The notes below the pieces were generated by a model. That model was not told the origin of the DNA and searched no databases. It saw only the letters and a program-made list of their open reading frames with translations. Of a stretch of DNA of 64,000 nt, positions 15,704 to 23,692 are shown one piece after another. The position numbers and the translations under genes are program-made. Every line of letters starts with the position of its first letter. Within the stretch, counting starts at the first letter, position 1. This stretch comes from JBOHDX01 sp050700835 (lineage in GTDB: Bacteria > Actinomycetota > Actinomycetes > Propionibacteriales > Nocardioidaceae). Location: positions 28,703 through 92,702 of the forward strand of contig JBOHDX010000064.1 of assembly GCA_050700835.1 (NCBI GenBank). The letters are read 5' to 3'.

Positions 15704-17668
15704 TCAGTGCCTGGTCAGTCGCACGTCCGCGGCTCGGACGTACGCGATCCGGTGGCCGAACCAGATCTCGTAGTACTTGTCCTGGCCCACCACATCGGTG
15801 CAGTCGTCCACCGCGTACTGACAGTTGTAGGTCACCGCGTAGTAGTAGTCACCCCTGGTGGCGTGGTCGGCCAGCACGTAGCGTTGACCGGCCTTGATGG
15901 AGTACTGGAGTGGCACCACCGACTGCGTCGGGATGTTCCCGCCATACTTCGCGTACGCCGCCGCCTCGGGGTAGGCCCGGCCGTACACCGGAACCGAGTT
16001 GGCACCCGGCATTGCCGTCACCGTCACGCCGTGTGACCTCAGCACCGTCGGGTGGTCCTTGGGTGAGTAGATCCACCCCAGCTGTCCCGACCACCACACG
16101 CCGACCCAGTCGCCCGCGCGCTGCGCGACCACGAGCTTCTGGCCGGCTGCGGCGCGCGGTCCCCAGTCCGACACGAACGTCGTCGACGGTGAGCCGTCCG
16201 GGTGCAGCCCGATGTCCGGGACCAACGGCGAGCTCGCGTCCGGAGCCGTGTGCAGGTAGACGAAGTTCGTCCCCTGGGCAGGGCACGGGTCCGCGTTGTT
16301 GCCGTCGCAGCCGGTCACCGGCTGCTGGTTGCCGGTGAAGCCGGGTGCAACGGTCACGGTGTCGCCCGGCTGGGGCTGGCCGTGGTTGGTGCCCCGCGTG
16401 ATGGGCGCGCCGACCAGGGCCATGTAGTGCTGCCAGTCCCAGTAGGGGCCTGGGTCCCAGTGCATCCCGGCGACGTACGGCGGGGTGATGCCGGGCACCT
16501 GGTCGTGCCCGATGATGTGCGCCCGGTCGCGCGGGATGTCGAACCGCTTGGTCAGGTAGCGCACCAGCGACGCGGAGTCCTGGTACATCGCCTCGGTGTA
16601 CCAACTGGCGCCCTGGGCGGCGAACCCTTCGTGCTCGATGCCGATCGAGTGCATGTTGACGTACCAGTTGCCGGCGTGCCAGCCGACGTTCTTCGGGTCG
16701 AGGTGCTGGGCGACCAGACCGTCGCTGGAGCGGACCGTGTAGTTCCAGGCGAGGTAGGTCGGGTCCTGCACCAGCTGCATCGCGGTGTCCCAACTCCCCT
16801 CGGTGTCGTGGATGACGATGTAGCGGATCTTCAGGTCGTGCGGCCGGTTCGCCAGGTCGTGGTTGCCGTAGTAGCCAGGGTTGCTGTGGTCGTACCACTG
16901 GTATGGCGCGGGAACGGAGATGCAGTCGAGACTCTTCGGGCAGTCGAGGCCGGGTGCCTGCGACGCCCTCGCCGCCGGGGACGTGGTGACGGGTGTGCGG
17001 ATCCCGGGAGTAGGCGCCAGGCGTACTCGCTGACCGTCGTTGGTGGTGCGCGCCACGCCGCCGCGCAGCTCGCGATAGACCTGGCCGACGAACCGCTGGG
17101 CCGTCGGGGCGTCGGTGGCGCCGGAATAGCGAGCCACCGCCTTGCCCCAGGCCGCCGGGGAGGTCGCGGCGCCGGTACGTTGGCCGGTTGCTCGCTGGTA
17201 GTACGCCAGCACAGCGGCTCCGCCGCAGATGTTGCTCGACGCGTCCCGCTGCAAGGTACGGACGGAGGCACCGGTGACCTGCGAGGCCAGCTTGATCGTC
17301 TGCAGCGACATCCGGGGGGCCACCGGGGAGCCAGTGCCTCGGCCGTTGCCGTCGAGGCCGGCGCCGACGTCGGTGAGGTTCATCGGTCCGTAGCCGCCGG
17401 CCGTGCTCGGCGAGGACCCGTGAGCGTCCCAGCGTGACTCCATGTAGGAGACCGCCAGGAGGACAGACTCGGGTACGCCGGCCGCGCGGCTCGCCGCGGC
17501 GAAGGCCGCCTGCCGCTGTGCGGGACCGTGCCCGGCCGGGGCAGCGCACCGCACCCGGTCGGCCGTCCGGTGGTTGGAGGCTGCGGCCCCGGGCGACGAC
17601 ACGGCCAATGCCGATGCCGTGGACACAGCGGCCGCTGCGGCGAGCAGGCGGCGTACTCGTTGTTGCAT
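15704..17668 (-). CDS. Secreted N-acetylmuramoyl-L-alanine amidase with N-terminal lysozyme-like domain
   Basis: A 654-residue cell-wall hydrolase. After a signal peptide (ending near GAAASNH) comes a lysozyme-like region (about 60-185) with VLLAVSYMESRWDAHG, then an Amidase_2 domain (about 285-435). Zinc-ligand and catalytic motifs of the latter are YIVIHDTEGSW, IGIEHEGFA, HIIGHDQVPG and HWDPGPYWDW. The C-terminal 200 residues contain an SH3-like region (GQKLVVAQRAGDWVGVWWSGQLGWI). The amidase cleaves between muramic acid and the stem peptide. ATG 17668 is preceded by GGGAG. The gene is divergent from the oxidoreductase gene across a repeat-rich region. Confidence 0.88.
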   Translation of the reverse strand: MQQRVRRLLAAAAAVSTASALAVSSPGAAASNHRTADRVRCAAPAGHGPAQRQAAFAAASRAAGVPESVLLAVSYMESRWDAHGSSPSTAGGYGPMNLTDVGAGLDGNGRGTGSPVAPRMSLQTIKLASQVTGASVRTLQRDASSNICGGAAVLAYYQRATGQRTGAATSPAAWGKAVARYSGATDAPTAQRFVGQVYRELRGGVARTTNDGQRVRLAPTPGIRTPVTTSPAARASQAPGLDCPKSLDCISVPAPYQWYDHSNPGYYGNHDLANRPHDLKIRYIVIHDTEGSWDTAMQLVQDPTYLAWNYTVRSSDGLVAQHLDPKNVGWHAGNWYVNMHSIGIEHEGFAAQGASWYTEAMYQDSASLVRYLTKRFDIPRDRAHIIGHDQVPGITPPYVAGMHWDPGPYWDWQHYMALVGAPITRGTNHGQPQPGDTVTVAPGFTGNQQPVTGCDGNNADPCPAQGTNFVYLHTAPDASSPLVPDIGLHPDGSPSTTFVSDWGPRAAAGQKLVVAQRAGDWVGVWWSGQLGWIYSPKDHPTVLRSHGVTVTAMPGANSVPVYGRAYPEAAAYAKYGGNIPTQSVVPLQYSIKAGQRYVLADHATRGDYYYAVTYNCQYAVDDCTDVVGQDKYYEIWFGHRIAYVRAADVRLTRH

Positions 17669-17790
17669 GGCTTTCTCCCACCGAGGAAACGAGACAGGCT
17701 CACGCCGGTGCACCAGGCCCGGCTGATCGGTCACATCCTCCCCGTTGCCGAGCGGCCGAAACCTGGCACGTCTCCCCTCCCCTTGTGGCC

Positions 17791-17949
17791 GCCATCCGAC
17801 AGTTACGCACCCACCGTGCCCGCCGGCGCGCCCCCCACGGTCGCCATCCGACAGTTACGCACCCACCGTGCCCCCCAGCGCCCCCCACGGTCGCCATCCG
17901 ACAGTTACGCACCCACCGTGCCCCTGGAGCGCGTGCGCAATTGTCGGAT
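17791..17949. repeat. Dispersed repeat family B, locus 1
   Basis: Three identical 30-bp copies starting GCCATCCGACAGTTACGCAC occur at 17791-17820, 17843-17872 and 17903-17932. A degenerate inverted copy (GTGCGCAATTGTCGGAT) lies at 17933-17949, so the last two can pair as a hairpin. The material between copies also repeats, so this is a tandem duplication rather than repeats with unique spacers. The core recurs at 21971-22207. Confidence 0.92.
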
Positions 17950-18038
17950 CGACGCCAAGCACGCGGCGGACGGCGACAAAGCACGCGGCTAATGGCCGCA
18001 ACCACGAGGCGGACAGCGCTGCGCACGAGCCAGGGGCA

Positions 18039-18044
18039 TAGCCT
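18039..18044 (+). promoter_or_regulatory. -10 element TAGCCT, leaderless start of 18053
   Basis: TAGCCT lies 8 nt before the ATG of the oxidoreductase gene and no ribosome-binding site is present, matching the leaderless pattern of this window. Confidence 0.6.
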
Positions 18045-18052
18045 CGGCGTCC

Positions 18053-19351
18053 ATGGCCACGGTGATCGTCGTCGGGGGCGGCTTCGCCGGACTCGCCACG
18101 GCCGCACGCTTGGCGAAGCAGAAGCATGACGTCACCGTCCTCGAGCGCGCCGCCTCGCTCGGCGGCCGGCTGCTCCCTCGCGCCCAGGACGGCTTCAGCT
18201 GGGACCGCGGCCCGACCACGATCACCATGCCTGCGGTCGTGCGAGATCTGTTCCGCAAGTCGGGCCGGCCGCTCGAACGTGTCCTTGAGCTGGAGCCAGT
18301 CACGCCCGGTCGCCGGCACGTGTTCGACCGGCAGACCTGGCTGGATCTGCCGTTCGGCAGCCGTGGCGACCAGGTCGACGCGATCGACCGTGCCCTCGGC
18401 AACGGTGGCGAGGCCTGGGCCGGGTACGTCGACAGCCTGTCTCCGGTGTGGGAGGTGCTGCGACAGCGTGCCGTGGAGGTGCCCTTCGTCGGCCGAGAGG
18501 TGTTCGACCATGGACAGTGGCGCACACTCGACGTGCGCCGGACGCTGGCCAAGAGGATCGACAAGTGGTTCAAGGACGAGCGCCTGAGGCGCATGGCCGT
18601 GAGCCGCTTCGTGCTCGAGGGCCAGGATCCGCGGGCGATGCCGGCACTGCTCGGGGTCGCCGACTACCTTGAGCGCAGCTTCGGCCGGTGGCGCCCGGTC
18701 GGCGGGATGCTGGCCCTGGCTGCGGCGTTGACGGCCAGGATGGACGATCGCGGGATCGCGGTGCGCACCTCGAGCGCGGTTGACGACGTGACCGTCAACG
18801 CCGGCGCAGTCACCGGTGTGCTGCTCGCCGATGGTGAGGCCCTCGCCGGCGACGTCGTGGTCTGGACCGCCCCGCGGCTCCCACCTGTGCTGACCACCGA
18901 AAGCCGCATGACGCCGGCGATCCCGGCCGCGATGACCTACGTGGGTCTGCGCGGCCCCGTCCCCGATCTTCCCGCCGAGACGCTGGTGCACAACGAGCCG
19001 TTGGTACGTGTGCGTACCGGAGGCATCGCTCCTCCCGGGTGTCACGCCTGGTCGCTGGAGCACCGCAGCACCAGCGAGGACGTGCTGGTCGCGCTTGCCA
19101 GGCAAGGCGTCGACGTACGCAGGCACGTGGTCTCCCGGATCGACGTGTCGCCCACCGAAACGGTCCAGGAAAGCGGCGGCTCACCCGCGGGAATGCGCTG
19201 GCAAGGGTGGCGTTCGGGATTGCAGCGACCACGCGCTGCCACCGACGTGCGCGGGCTGTTTCGTGCCGGGAACGACGTACACCCGGGTCCGGGGCTTGCG
19301 GCCAAGGGCCTTGGGGCTGCTGCCGTCGCAGCATTGGTCGGTCCGGCTTGA
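18053..19351 (+). CDS. FAD-dependent oxidoreductase, phytoene desaturase-like
   Basis: A 432-residue flavoprotein. The N-terminal dinucleotide fold VIVVGGGFAGLATAARLA, the acidic end of strand 2 (VTVLERAASLGGRL) and the C-terminal FAD-binding block GLFRAGNDVHPGPGLAAKGLGAAAVA place it in the CrtI/amine-oxidase superfamily. Relatives desaturate or isomerise carotenoids and other lipids, but no carotenoid genes lie nearby, apart from the polyprenyl synthase 1.5 kb downstream. That neighbour makes an isoprenoid substrate plausible, not certain. The start is supported by the leaderless promoter. Confidence 0.82.
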   Translation: MATVIVVGGGFAGLATAARLAKQKHDVTVLERAASLGGRLLPRAQDGFSWDRGPTTITMPAVVRDLFRKSGRPLERVLELEPVTPGRRHVFDRQTWLDLPFGSRGDQVDAIDRALGNGGEAWAGYVDSLSPVWEVLRQRAVEVPFVGREVFDHGQWRTLDVRRTLAKRIDKWFKDERLRRMAVSRFVLEGQDPRAMPALLGVADYLERSFGRWRPVGGMLALAAALTARMDDRGIAVRTSSAVDDVTVNAGAVTGVLLADGEALAGDVVVWTAPRLPPVLTTESRMTPAIPAAMTYVGLRGPVPDLPAETLVHNEPLVRVRTGGIAPPGCHAWSLEHRSTSEDVLVALARQGVDVRRHVVSRIDVSPTETVQESGGSPAGMRWQGWRSGLQRPRAATDVRGLFRAGNDVHPGPGLAAKGLGAAAVAALVGPA

Positions 19352-19412
19352 GCAGGGCGAACCGGCTGCGTCTTGTCTTCGCAGGCGTCCCCTGACCGGT
19401 AGACGGCGCAAT

Positions 19413-19474
19413 CGCGAGATCACATTTCGGCACGAGTACGGGTTCGCGTCGACGCCTCGAAATGTGATCTCGCG
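19413..19474. repeat. Dispersed inverted repeat, family A copy 3
   Basis: Perfect 17-bp arms CGCGAGATCACATTTCG (19413-19429) and CGAAATGTGATCTCGCG (19458-19474) flank a 28-nt centre. It lies between the convergent oxidoreductase and small membrane protein genes and ends 3 bp from the latter's stop codon, so it could act as a two-way terminator here. Confidence 0.93.
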
Positions 19475-19476
19475 GG

Positions 19477-19755
19477 TTAGACGGCGTGGGAGTCGCGGTG
19501 CCACTCAGACCGCAGCCCCTCCACGATCGAGGAGAAGTACGCCGGGTCGTCGATCGAGTCGTCCGCGACGCGACAGGCCAGCACCGCAAGAGAAAGCGCG
19601 GCCGGGGCGGTGGCCCACAGCAACGTGGAGGTTAGAACGAAACCGAGTGGCATGGTTCCGGTCAGCATCATCATGGCGCCGGCGAGGAAGATGAGCCCGC
19701 ACACGACGGACAATGCACCGAGAAAGGTGCGCCGAATTCGCTGATGGCGGCTCAC
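19477..19755 (-). CDS. Small two-helix membrane protein
   Basis: A 92-residue protein with a basic N-terminus (MSRHQRIRRTF), two hydrophobic helices (about 10-33 and 36-60) and an acidic-then-aromatic tail (DDSIDDPAYFSSIVEGLRSEW). No family recognised. GTG 19755 has no clear ribosome-binding site. The hydrophobic pattern and the uninterrupted frame support a real gene, but homologues would have to be found to be sure. Confidence 0.55.
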   Translation of the reverse strand: MSRHQRIRRTFLGALSVVCGLIFLAGAMMMLTGTMPLGFVLTSTLLWATAPAALSLAVLACRVADDSIDDPAYFSSIVEGLRSEWHRDSHAV

Positions 19756-19824
19756 GAAGCGAGGATGACACCGCTCGGCCCGCCGCCCGTGCAGGCGCGC
19801 GAGACGGAGCGAAAAATCATCCGT

Positions 19825-20736
19825 TCAGCCGACCCCCACCGCAAGGTTCTGGTAGATCTCCCGCGACGCATTTGACCGGTTCAACGTATAGAAGTGCAGA
19901 CCCGGTGCGCCGGCCGTGAGTACCGCGTCGCACAACTCGGTGGCGATCACGATGCCTTCCGCGCGCAATGCCTGTTTGTCGTCGCGCCACGGCTCGAGGC
20001 GTGCCACCACTTCGGGCGGCACGGCGTCGCCGGACAACTGCGCGAACCGGTTCAGCTGTGCCCATGACGTGATCGGCATGATGCCGGGCACGATCGGGAT
20101 CTCGCAGCCGTGCCGCGCGGCCCGGTCCACCAGGTCGACGTAGTCGCCGGGGCGGAAAAACATCTGGGTCGCCGCGAAGTCGGCGCCCGCCCGCGCCTTG
20201 TCCGCCAGCACCTGGGCGTCGGCGTCCGCGTCGACCGCTTCCGGATGCACCTGCGGGAAGGCCGCCACGCCGACACTGAAGTCTCCGAGCTCATGCAGCA
20301 TCTCGACCAGCTCGACCGCATGGTCGAGTCCCTCAGCGTGGCGGACCCAGGGTTGGCCGGGACCACCCGGAGGGTCGCCGCGTAGCGCCATCACCGTGCG
20401 CACGCCTGCCCCTGCGTACTGCCCGATGATGCTGCGCAGCTCGGCCCGGCTGTGCCCGACACAGGTCAGGTGACCCACCGGGCGCAGAGTGGTGTCGGTG
20501 GCGATGCGCTCCGTGACGCGGACGGTGCGGTCCCTGGTCGTACCCCCCGCACCGTAGGTCACCGACACGAACGTCGGGGACAGGCCCTCGAGTCGCCGGA
20601 TGGCGTTCCACAGCTGGCGTTCGCCGTCGTCGTCGCGTGGCGGGAAGAACTCGAACGAGAACGTCCGGTCCCCGCGGGCGAGCACGTCGCGCAGCGGTGC
20701 GTCGCGCGGGAGGCGCGAGGGCAGACCAAGAGCCAT
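19825..20736 (-). CDS. metF: Methylenetetrahydrofolate reductase
   Basis: A 303-residue MetF-type flavoprotein that reduces 5,10-methylene-THF to 5-methyl-THF for methionine synthesis. Family blocks seen are SFEFFPPRDDDGERQLW, FVSVTYGAGGTTRDRT, HLTCVGHSRAEL, VMALRGDPP, GVAAFPQVHPEA and ATQMFFRPGDYVDLV, ending with GLHFYTLNRSNA. ATG 20736 is fixed by a leaderless -10 element 6 nt upstream. It is divergent from the polyprenyl synthase gene; from memory this pairing is also found in mycobacteria and streptomycetes. Confidence 0.95.
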   Translation of the reverse strand: MALGLPSRLPRDAPLRDVLARGDRTFSFEFFPPRDDDGERQLWNAIRRLEGLSPTFVSVTYGAGGTTRDRTVRVTERIATDTTLRPVGHLTCVGHSRAELRSIIGQYAGAGVRTVMALRGDPPGGPGQPWVRHAEGLDHAVELVEMLHELGDFSVGVAAFPQVHPEAVDADADAQVLADKARAGADFAATQMFFRPGDYVDLVDRAARHGCEIPIVPGIMPITSWAQLNRFAQLSGDAVPPEVVARLEPWRDDKQALRAEGIVIATELCDAVLTAGAPGLHFYTLNRSNASREIYQNLAVGVG

Positions 20737-20742
20737 CCCGCC

Positions 20743-20748
20743 AGCCTA
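20743..20748 (-). promoter_or_regulatory. -10 element TAGGCT, leaderless start of metF
   Basis: Read on the minus strand, TAGGCT is followed by 6 nt and the metF ATG. No ribosome-binding site is present. Confidence 0.7.
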
Positions 20749-20835
20749 CGGGGCGTCCCACGAGGTGGGCGGGCCGATCACGCACTGGACGCCGGGGTCG
20801 CGCGGTGCCGGTCCTGGGCCTGTGATGCCTCCCAT

Positions 20836-20841
20836 TAGGCT
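20836..20841 (+). promoter_or_regulatory. -10 element TAGGCT, leaderless start of 20849
   Basis: TAGGCT is followed by 7 nt and GTG 20849. This decides the start of the polyprenyl synthase, whose frame is open for another 250 nt upstream across the metF promoter. Confidence 0.7.
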
Positions 20842-20848
20842 CCCGGCT

Positions 20849-21949
20849 GTGCCGAGCAAGCTCCCCGACGTCGATCCGTTCCGGCCACCGGTCGAGGGCG
20901 GTCACAGCCTGTCGGACGTGGTGCAGGAGGAGCTCGAGGCGTTCGCCGCGCACCAGCACGAAGTGTTGGCAGAGGCGGGTTCAGAGCTCGTGCCCTTCGT
21001 CGACGCCGCCCTGTCCTGCGTACGCGGAGGGAAGCGGCTGCGTGCGGCGTACTGCTACTGGGGCTGGCGTGCCGCGGGCGGCGACCCCGGAGAACGGCGG
21101 GTTCTGGCTGCCGCGGCCTCGTTGGAGTGGCTGCACAGCAGCGCGCTCGTCCACGACGACGTGATGGACGGCTCGGATGTACGCCGAGGGCGACCCGCGG
21201 TGCACCGGGAGTTCGAAGCCCGGCACCGCGCCGGAGGATGGGCCGGTGACCCGGTTGCCTTCGGCGTGAGCGCGGCGATCCTGCTCGGCGACGTGATGTT
21301 GTCGTGGGCCGACGAGATGTTCCGCGCCTGCGGGCTCGATTGCGACGCCGTCATCGCCGCGGAGCCCTGTCTCGACGCCTGCAAGACCGAGGTGATCGCC
21401 GGCCAGTTCCTCGACGTGGTCACCCAGTCCAACCGCGGTGCGTCGGTCGAGACCGCGATGCGGGTCATCCGGTACAAGTCCGCGAAGTACACCGTCGAGC
21501 GACCGCTGCACCTCGGTGCCACGCTGGCCGGTGCTGGCCCCGACCTGCTTCGGCTGCTCAGTGCGTACGCCATCCCGGTCGGCGACGCGTTCCAGCTGCG
21601 CGACGACGTGCTCGGCGTATTCGGCGACCCGGAGGTCACCGGCAAGCCGGCCGGAGACGATCTGCGAGAGGGCAAGCGCACCGTGCTCGTCGCCCGCGCC
21701 CTCGATCGGGCGACGCCGCAGGACAGGGCCGAGCTGGTCGCCGGGCTGGGAGCGGCCGACCTGGCAGGCCCGCGACTGCTGCGGCTGCGCGACATCATCG
21801 CCGGCACCGGGGCGCTCGCGGCCGTGGAGACACAGATCGCCGATCTCGAGACAGCGGCAGCGACCGCCTTGGCCACTATCGCAATGGACCCGACGACCCG
21901 GTCCGCGCTGTCCGGCCTGGCCGCCCTCTCCACCCGGCGTCACCGCTAG
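20849..21949 (+). CDS. Polyprenyl (isoprenyl diphosphate) synthase
   Basis: A 366-residue all-alpha trans-prenyltransferase. The first aspartate-rich motif is HDDVMDGSDVRRGRP and the second is FQLRDDVLGVFGDP; GGKRLRAAYCYWGW near the N-terminus contains the substrate diphosphate-binding residues, and KTEVIAGQFLDVV and YKSAKYTVERPL follow. The enzyme condenses isopentenyl diphosphate with allylic diphosphates; product length (geranylgeranyl or longer) cannot be judged safely. The start at GTG 20849 is set by the leaderless promoter. It corresponds in context to idsA2 of mycobacteria. Confidence 0.92.
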   Translation: MPSKLPDVDPFRPPVEGGHSLSDVVQEELEAFAAHQHEVLAEAGSELVPFVDAALSCVRGGKRLRAAYCYWGWRAAGGDPGERRVLAAAASLEWLHSSALVHDDVMDGSDVRRGRPAVHREFEARHRAGGWAGDPVAFGVSAAILLGDVMLSWADEMFRACGLDCDAVIAAEPCLDACKTEVIAGQFLDVVTQSNRGASVETAMRVIRYKSAKYTVERPLHLGATLAGAGPDLLRLLSAYAIPVGDAFQLRDDVLGVFGDPEVTGKPAGDDLREGKRTVLVARALDRATPQDRAELVAGLGAADLAGPRLLRLRDIIAGTGALAAVETQIADLETAAATALATIAMDPTTRSALSGLAALSTRRHR

Positions 21950-21970
21950 GACGCCTCGGGCCCTGCCGGA

Positions 21971-22207
21971 GGTGCGTAACTGTCGGATCGCGGCCAGCCG
22001 TGCCGGGTGCGTAACTGTCGGATCGCGGCCAGCCGTGCCCGGCCAGGCGATCCCCCCGACCCCTAGCGCCCATCCGACACTTACGCACCCCACCCACACC
22101 CAGGAGCCCAAGGTGCGCAACTGTCGGATCGCGGCCAGCCATGCTGGGTGCGTAAGTGTCGGATCGCGGACAGCCGCCTTGGGCGCTGCGACTGCCGGAT
22201 CGCGCCA
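21971..22207. repeat. Dispersed repeat family B, locus 2
   Basis: Forward copies with core GGTGCGTAACTGTCGGAT lie at 21971-22004, 22006-22039, 22111-22144 and 22147-22178. An inverted copy lies at 22071-22090 and a decayed copy at 22183-22207. Copies 2 and 3 form an 18-nt inverted pair with one mismatch. The array fills the space between the convergent polyprenyl synthase and barstar genes. Confidence 0.92.
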
Positions 22208-22217
22208 GGAAGAGTGG

Positions 22218-22661
22218 TCAGTGACGCGGCCGGTCGAGGTCGAGTACGCCGGGGTCCGGCCCGTCACCGCGCAGCACGAGCGCCACCCCGGTCGACGCGG
22301 CGGCGCCGACCACCGTCACGACCTGCCCGAACCACGACGGCTCTGCCTGGGCCAGACTCGACCAGCCCTCCCACCACAGCAGGATCGGACGGTCGAGCGG
22401 AATGAGGGCGGACTCACCGGTCGACGCCAGGACGTCGTTCAAGGCATCGAGGTTGCGGCCGAACCAGTCGGGCAGCTGGAGCGCCCGTGCCAGTGCGTCC
22501 CACCCACTGTCGACGTCGTCACTCGAGGACGTGTCCACGACCGCGAAGCTCCACCCCGCCACTCCGGCCGCATGACGGACGTCGACGGTGTGCGCGTGGC
22601 TGTGCCAGCGGTACGCTCCCGGCGGTGTGCGCCCGGCCAGCAGAGCGGCCAGGCCACTCAT
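22218..22661 (-). CDS. Barstar-family ribonuclease inhibitor
   Basis: A 147-residue protein whose central part LARALQLPDWFGRNLDALNDVL followed by ILLWWEGWSSLA is the barstar fold signature, including the Trp-Phe and Asn-Asp-Leu residues that line the barnase contact face. ATG 22661 overlaps the stop of the ribonuclease gene (ATGA), giving tight coupling of toxin-like enzyme and inhibitor. It should neutralise the adjacent RNase in the cytoplasm before or instead of export. The N-terminal 45 residues are not typical of barstar. Confidence 0.88.
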   Translation of the reverse strand: MSGLAALLAGRTPPGAYRWHSHAHTVDVRHAAGVAGWSFAVVDTSSSDDVDSGWDALARALQLPDWFGRNLDALNDVLASTGESALIPLDRPILLWWEGWSSLAQAEPSWFGQVVTVVGAAASTGVALVLRGDGPDPGVLDLDRPRH

Positions 22662-23140
22662 CGCTGGACCCACGAGAACGACGCATAGTGGTCGTCGGTC
22701 CAGTAGATCTCGCCGCCTGCGCCGGTGATCAGCCGGCGGGCGCCGCGACCGGACTCCCCGGGTGTCGGCACGGTGTACTCGTGGTAGTAGCCCGACGACT
22801 CCGACGGCAGCAGGCCTTCGAAGTTCTCGAACACCACACCATCGCGGTCGTACGGAAACGGACCGCCGCGAGCGATCAGGGCCAGCGTGTGCTGGGCCGC
22901 CGCGGGCAACGCCGTCGCGGCGATCACCGGCAGACCACCGTGGGTCGCCGACGAGGTGGAGCCGCTGGACGACGGTTGGTGCTGGGACGGGTGCCTGTTG
23001 CCCGTGACGAGGCCGAGTGCTGCGACCGCGACGACGGCCAGCAGCACAGGGAGTCCTGCGCGCCAGAGGCGGGCTCCGGTGGATCGCGACCTTGGCGACC
23101 TCGGCGACCTCGACCCGGACGACCCGAACCCGAAGGCCAT
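22658..23140 (-). CDS. Barnase-type guanyl-specific ribonuclease, exported or membrane-anchored
   Basis: A 160-residue protein with a basic N-terminus (RSPRSPRSRSTGARLWR), one hydrophobic segment (about 29-46), a Ser/Gln linker and an N1/T1-type RNase domain (about 70-160). The catalytic triad positions are visible: Glu in VVFENFEGLLP, Arg in GRGARRLITG and His in WTDDHYASF; SGYYHEYTVPTPG is the family hallmark. It degrades single-stranded RNA, probably outside the membrane. It directly abuts the Rv2175c-like stop codon (no spacer) and overlaps barstar, so the three are one unit. Confidence 0.9.
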   Translation of the reverse strand: MAFGFGSSGSRSPRSPRSRSTGARLWRAGLPVLLAVVAVAALGLVTGNRHPSQHQPSSSGSTSSATHGGLPVIAATALPAAAQHTLALIARGGPFPYDRDGVVFENFEGLLPSESSGYYHEYTVPTPGESGRGARRLITGAGGEIYWTDDHYASFSWVQR

Positions 23141-23578
23141 CTAGAAGCCCAGGGCCTGGGCCCTGCGGCGTACCTCTGTGCCGCGGTCCTCACGGAGAGC
23201 GTCGACCGGCCGCCCCGGCAGCGAGTCGTCGGCGGTGAACAGCCACTGGACCGTCTCGGCCTCGTCGTAGCCGGCGTCGTGCAGCAACGTCAGCGTTCCC
23301 GGGAGGCCCTTGACGATGGTTCCCCCGTCCGACAGCAGCTCAGCGGGGATCCGAGGTTGCGATGCACCTTGGGTACGCACGGCGCACAGCTGGCCGTCGC
23401 GTACCAGCTGGCGAACCTTGGTGGCCCCGAGGCCAAGCTCGGCCGCCGCCTCATCGAACGTCAGCCAACGCGAGACCAGGAGATCGAGCCCATCGGATGC
23501 GGCGGACTCGAGCCCGGGCCGGGAAGTGGACGGGGGACTGGACGGGCGGTCCGTCGAGGGGTCGGTTGAAATGCTCAC
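23141..23578 (-). CDS. Rv2175c-like DNA-binding protein
   Basis: A 145-residue protein with a disordered Ser/Thr/Pro N-terminus, a winged helix-turn-helix (WLTFDEAAAELGLGATKVRQLVRDGQL) and the Rv2175c C-terminal domain (GLPGTLTLLHDAGYDEAETVQWLFTADDSLPGRPVDAL). In M. tuberculosis the homologue binds DNA and is phosphorylated by the neighbouring kinase PknL; the PASTA kinase 1.1 kb away and the Thr-rich N-terminus make the same relation likely here. GTG 23578 is the best start although no strong ribosome-binding site is seen. It is the first gene of a unit with barnase and barstar. Confidence 0.87.
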   Translation of the reverse strand: MSISTDPSTDRPSSPPSTSRPGLESAASDGLDLLVSRWLTFDEAAAELGLGATKVRQLVRDGQLCAVRTQGASQPRIPAELLSDGGTIVKGLPGTLTLLHDAGYDEAETVQWLFTADDSLPGRPVDALREDRGTEVRRRAQALGF

Positions 23579-23692
23579 GGCCCCAGGGTGGCACGCCTGC
23601 CGAATCCTCCGCACACCTGGCGGATCGGAGGCATCACGCTTAACATGGACAACTTCCGTCTCACCTGCCACAGAGATGAGCGAAGGAGTCCG

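Larger units (their letters stand above)
17669..18052. other. 384-bp intergenic region filled by family B repeats
   Basis: This divergent region has no gene. Its centre (17791-17949) is occupied by three direct copies and one inverted degenerate copy of repeat family B. Its right end carries the probable leaderless promoter of the oxidoreductase gene. The promoter of the amidase gene is not obvious. Confidence 0.75.

Noticed and set aside
17791..17932. Three regularly spaced 30-bp repeats resembling a small CRISPR array
   Set aside because: The stretches between repeats are themselves nearly the same (C-rich with a shared CCACGGTC end), they differ in length, no cas genes are present, and the core recurs in both orientations at 22 kb.
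20600..21949. 449-residue open frame for the prenyl synthase
   Set aside because: The upstream part overlaps metF and both promoters; GTG 20849 lies 7 nt after a TAGGCT element and fits the family length.
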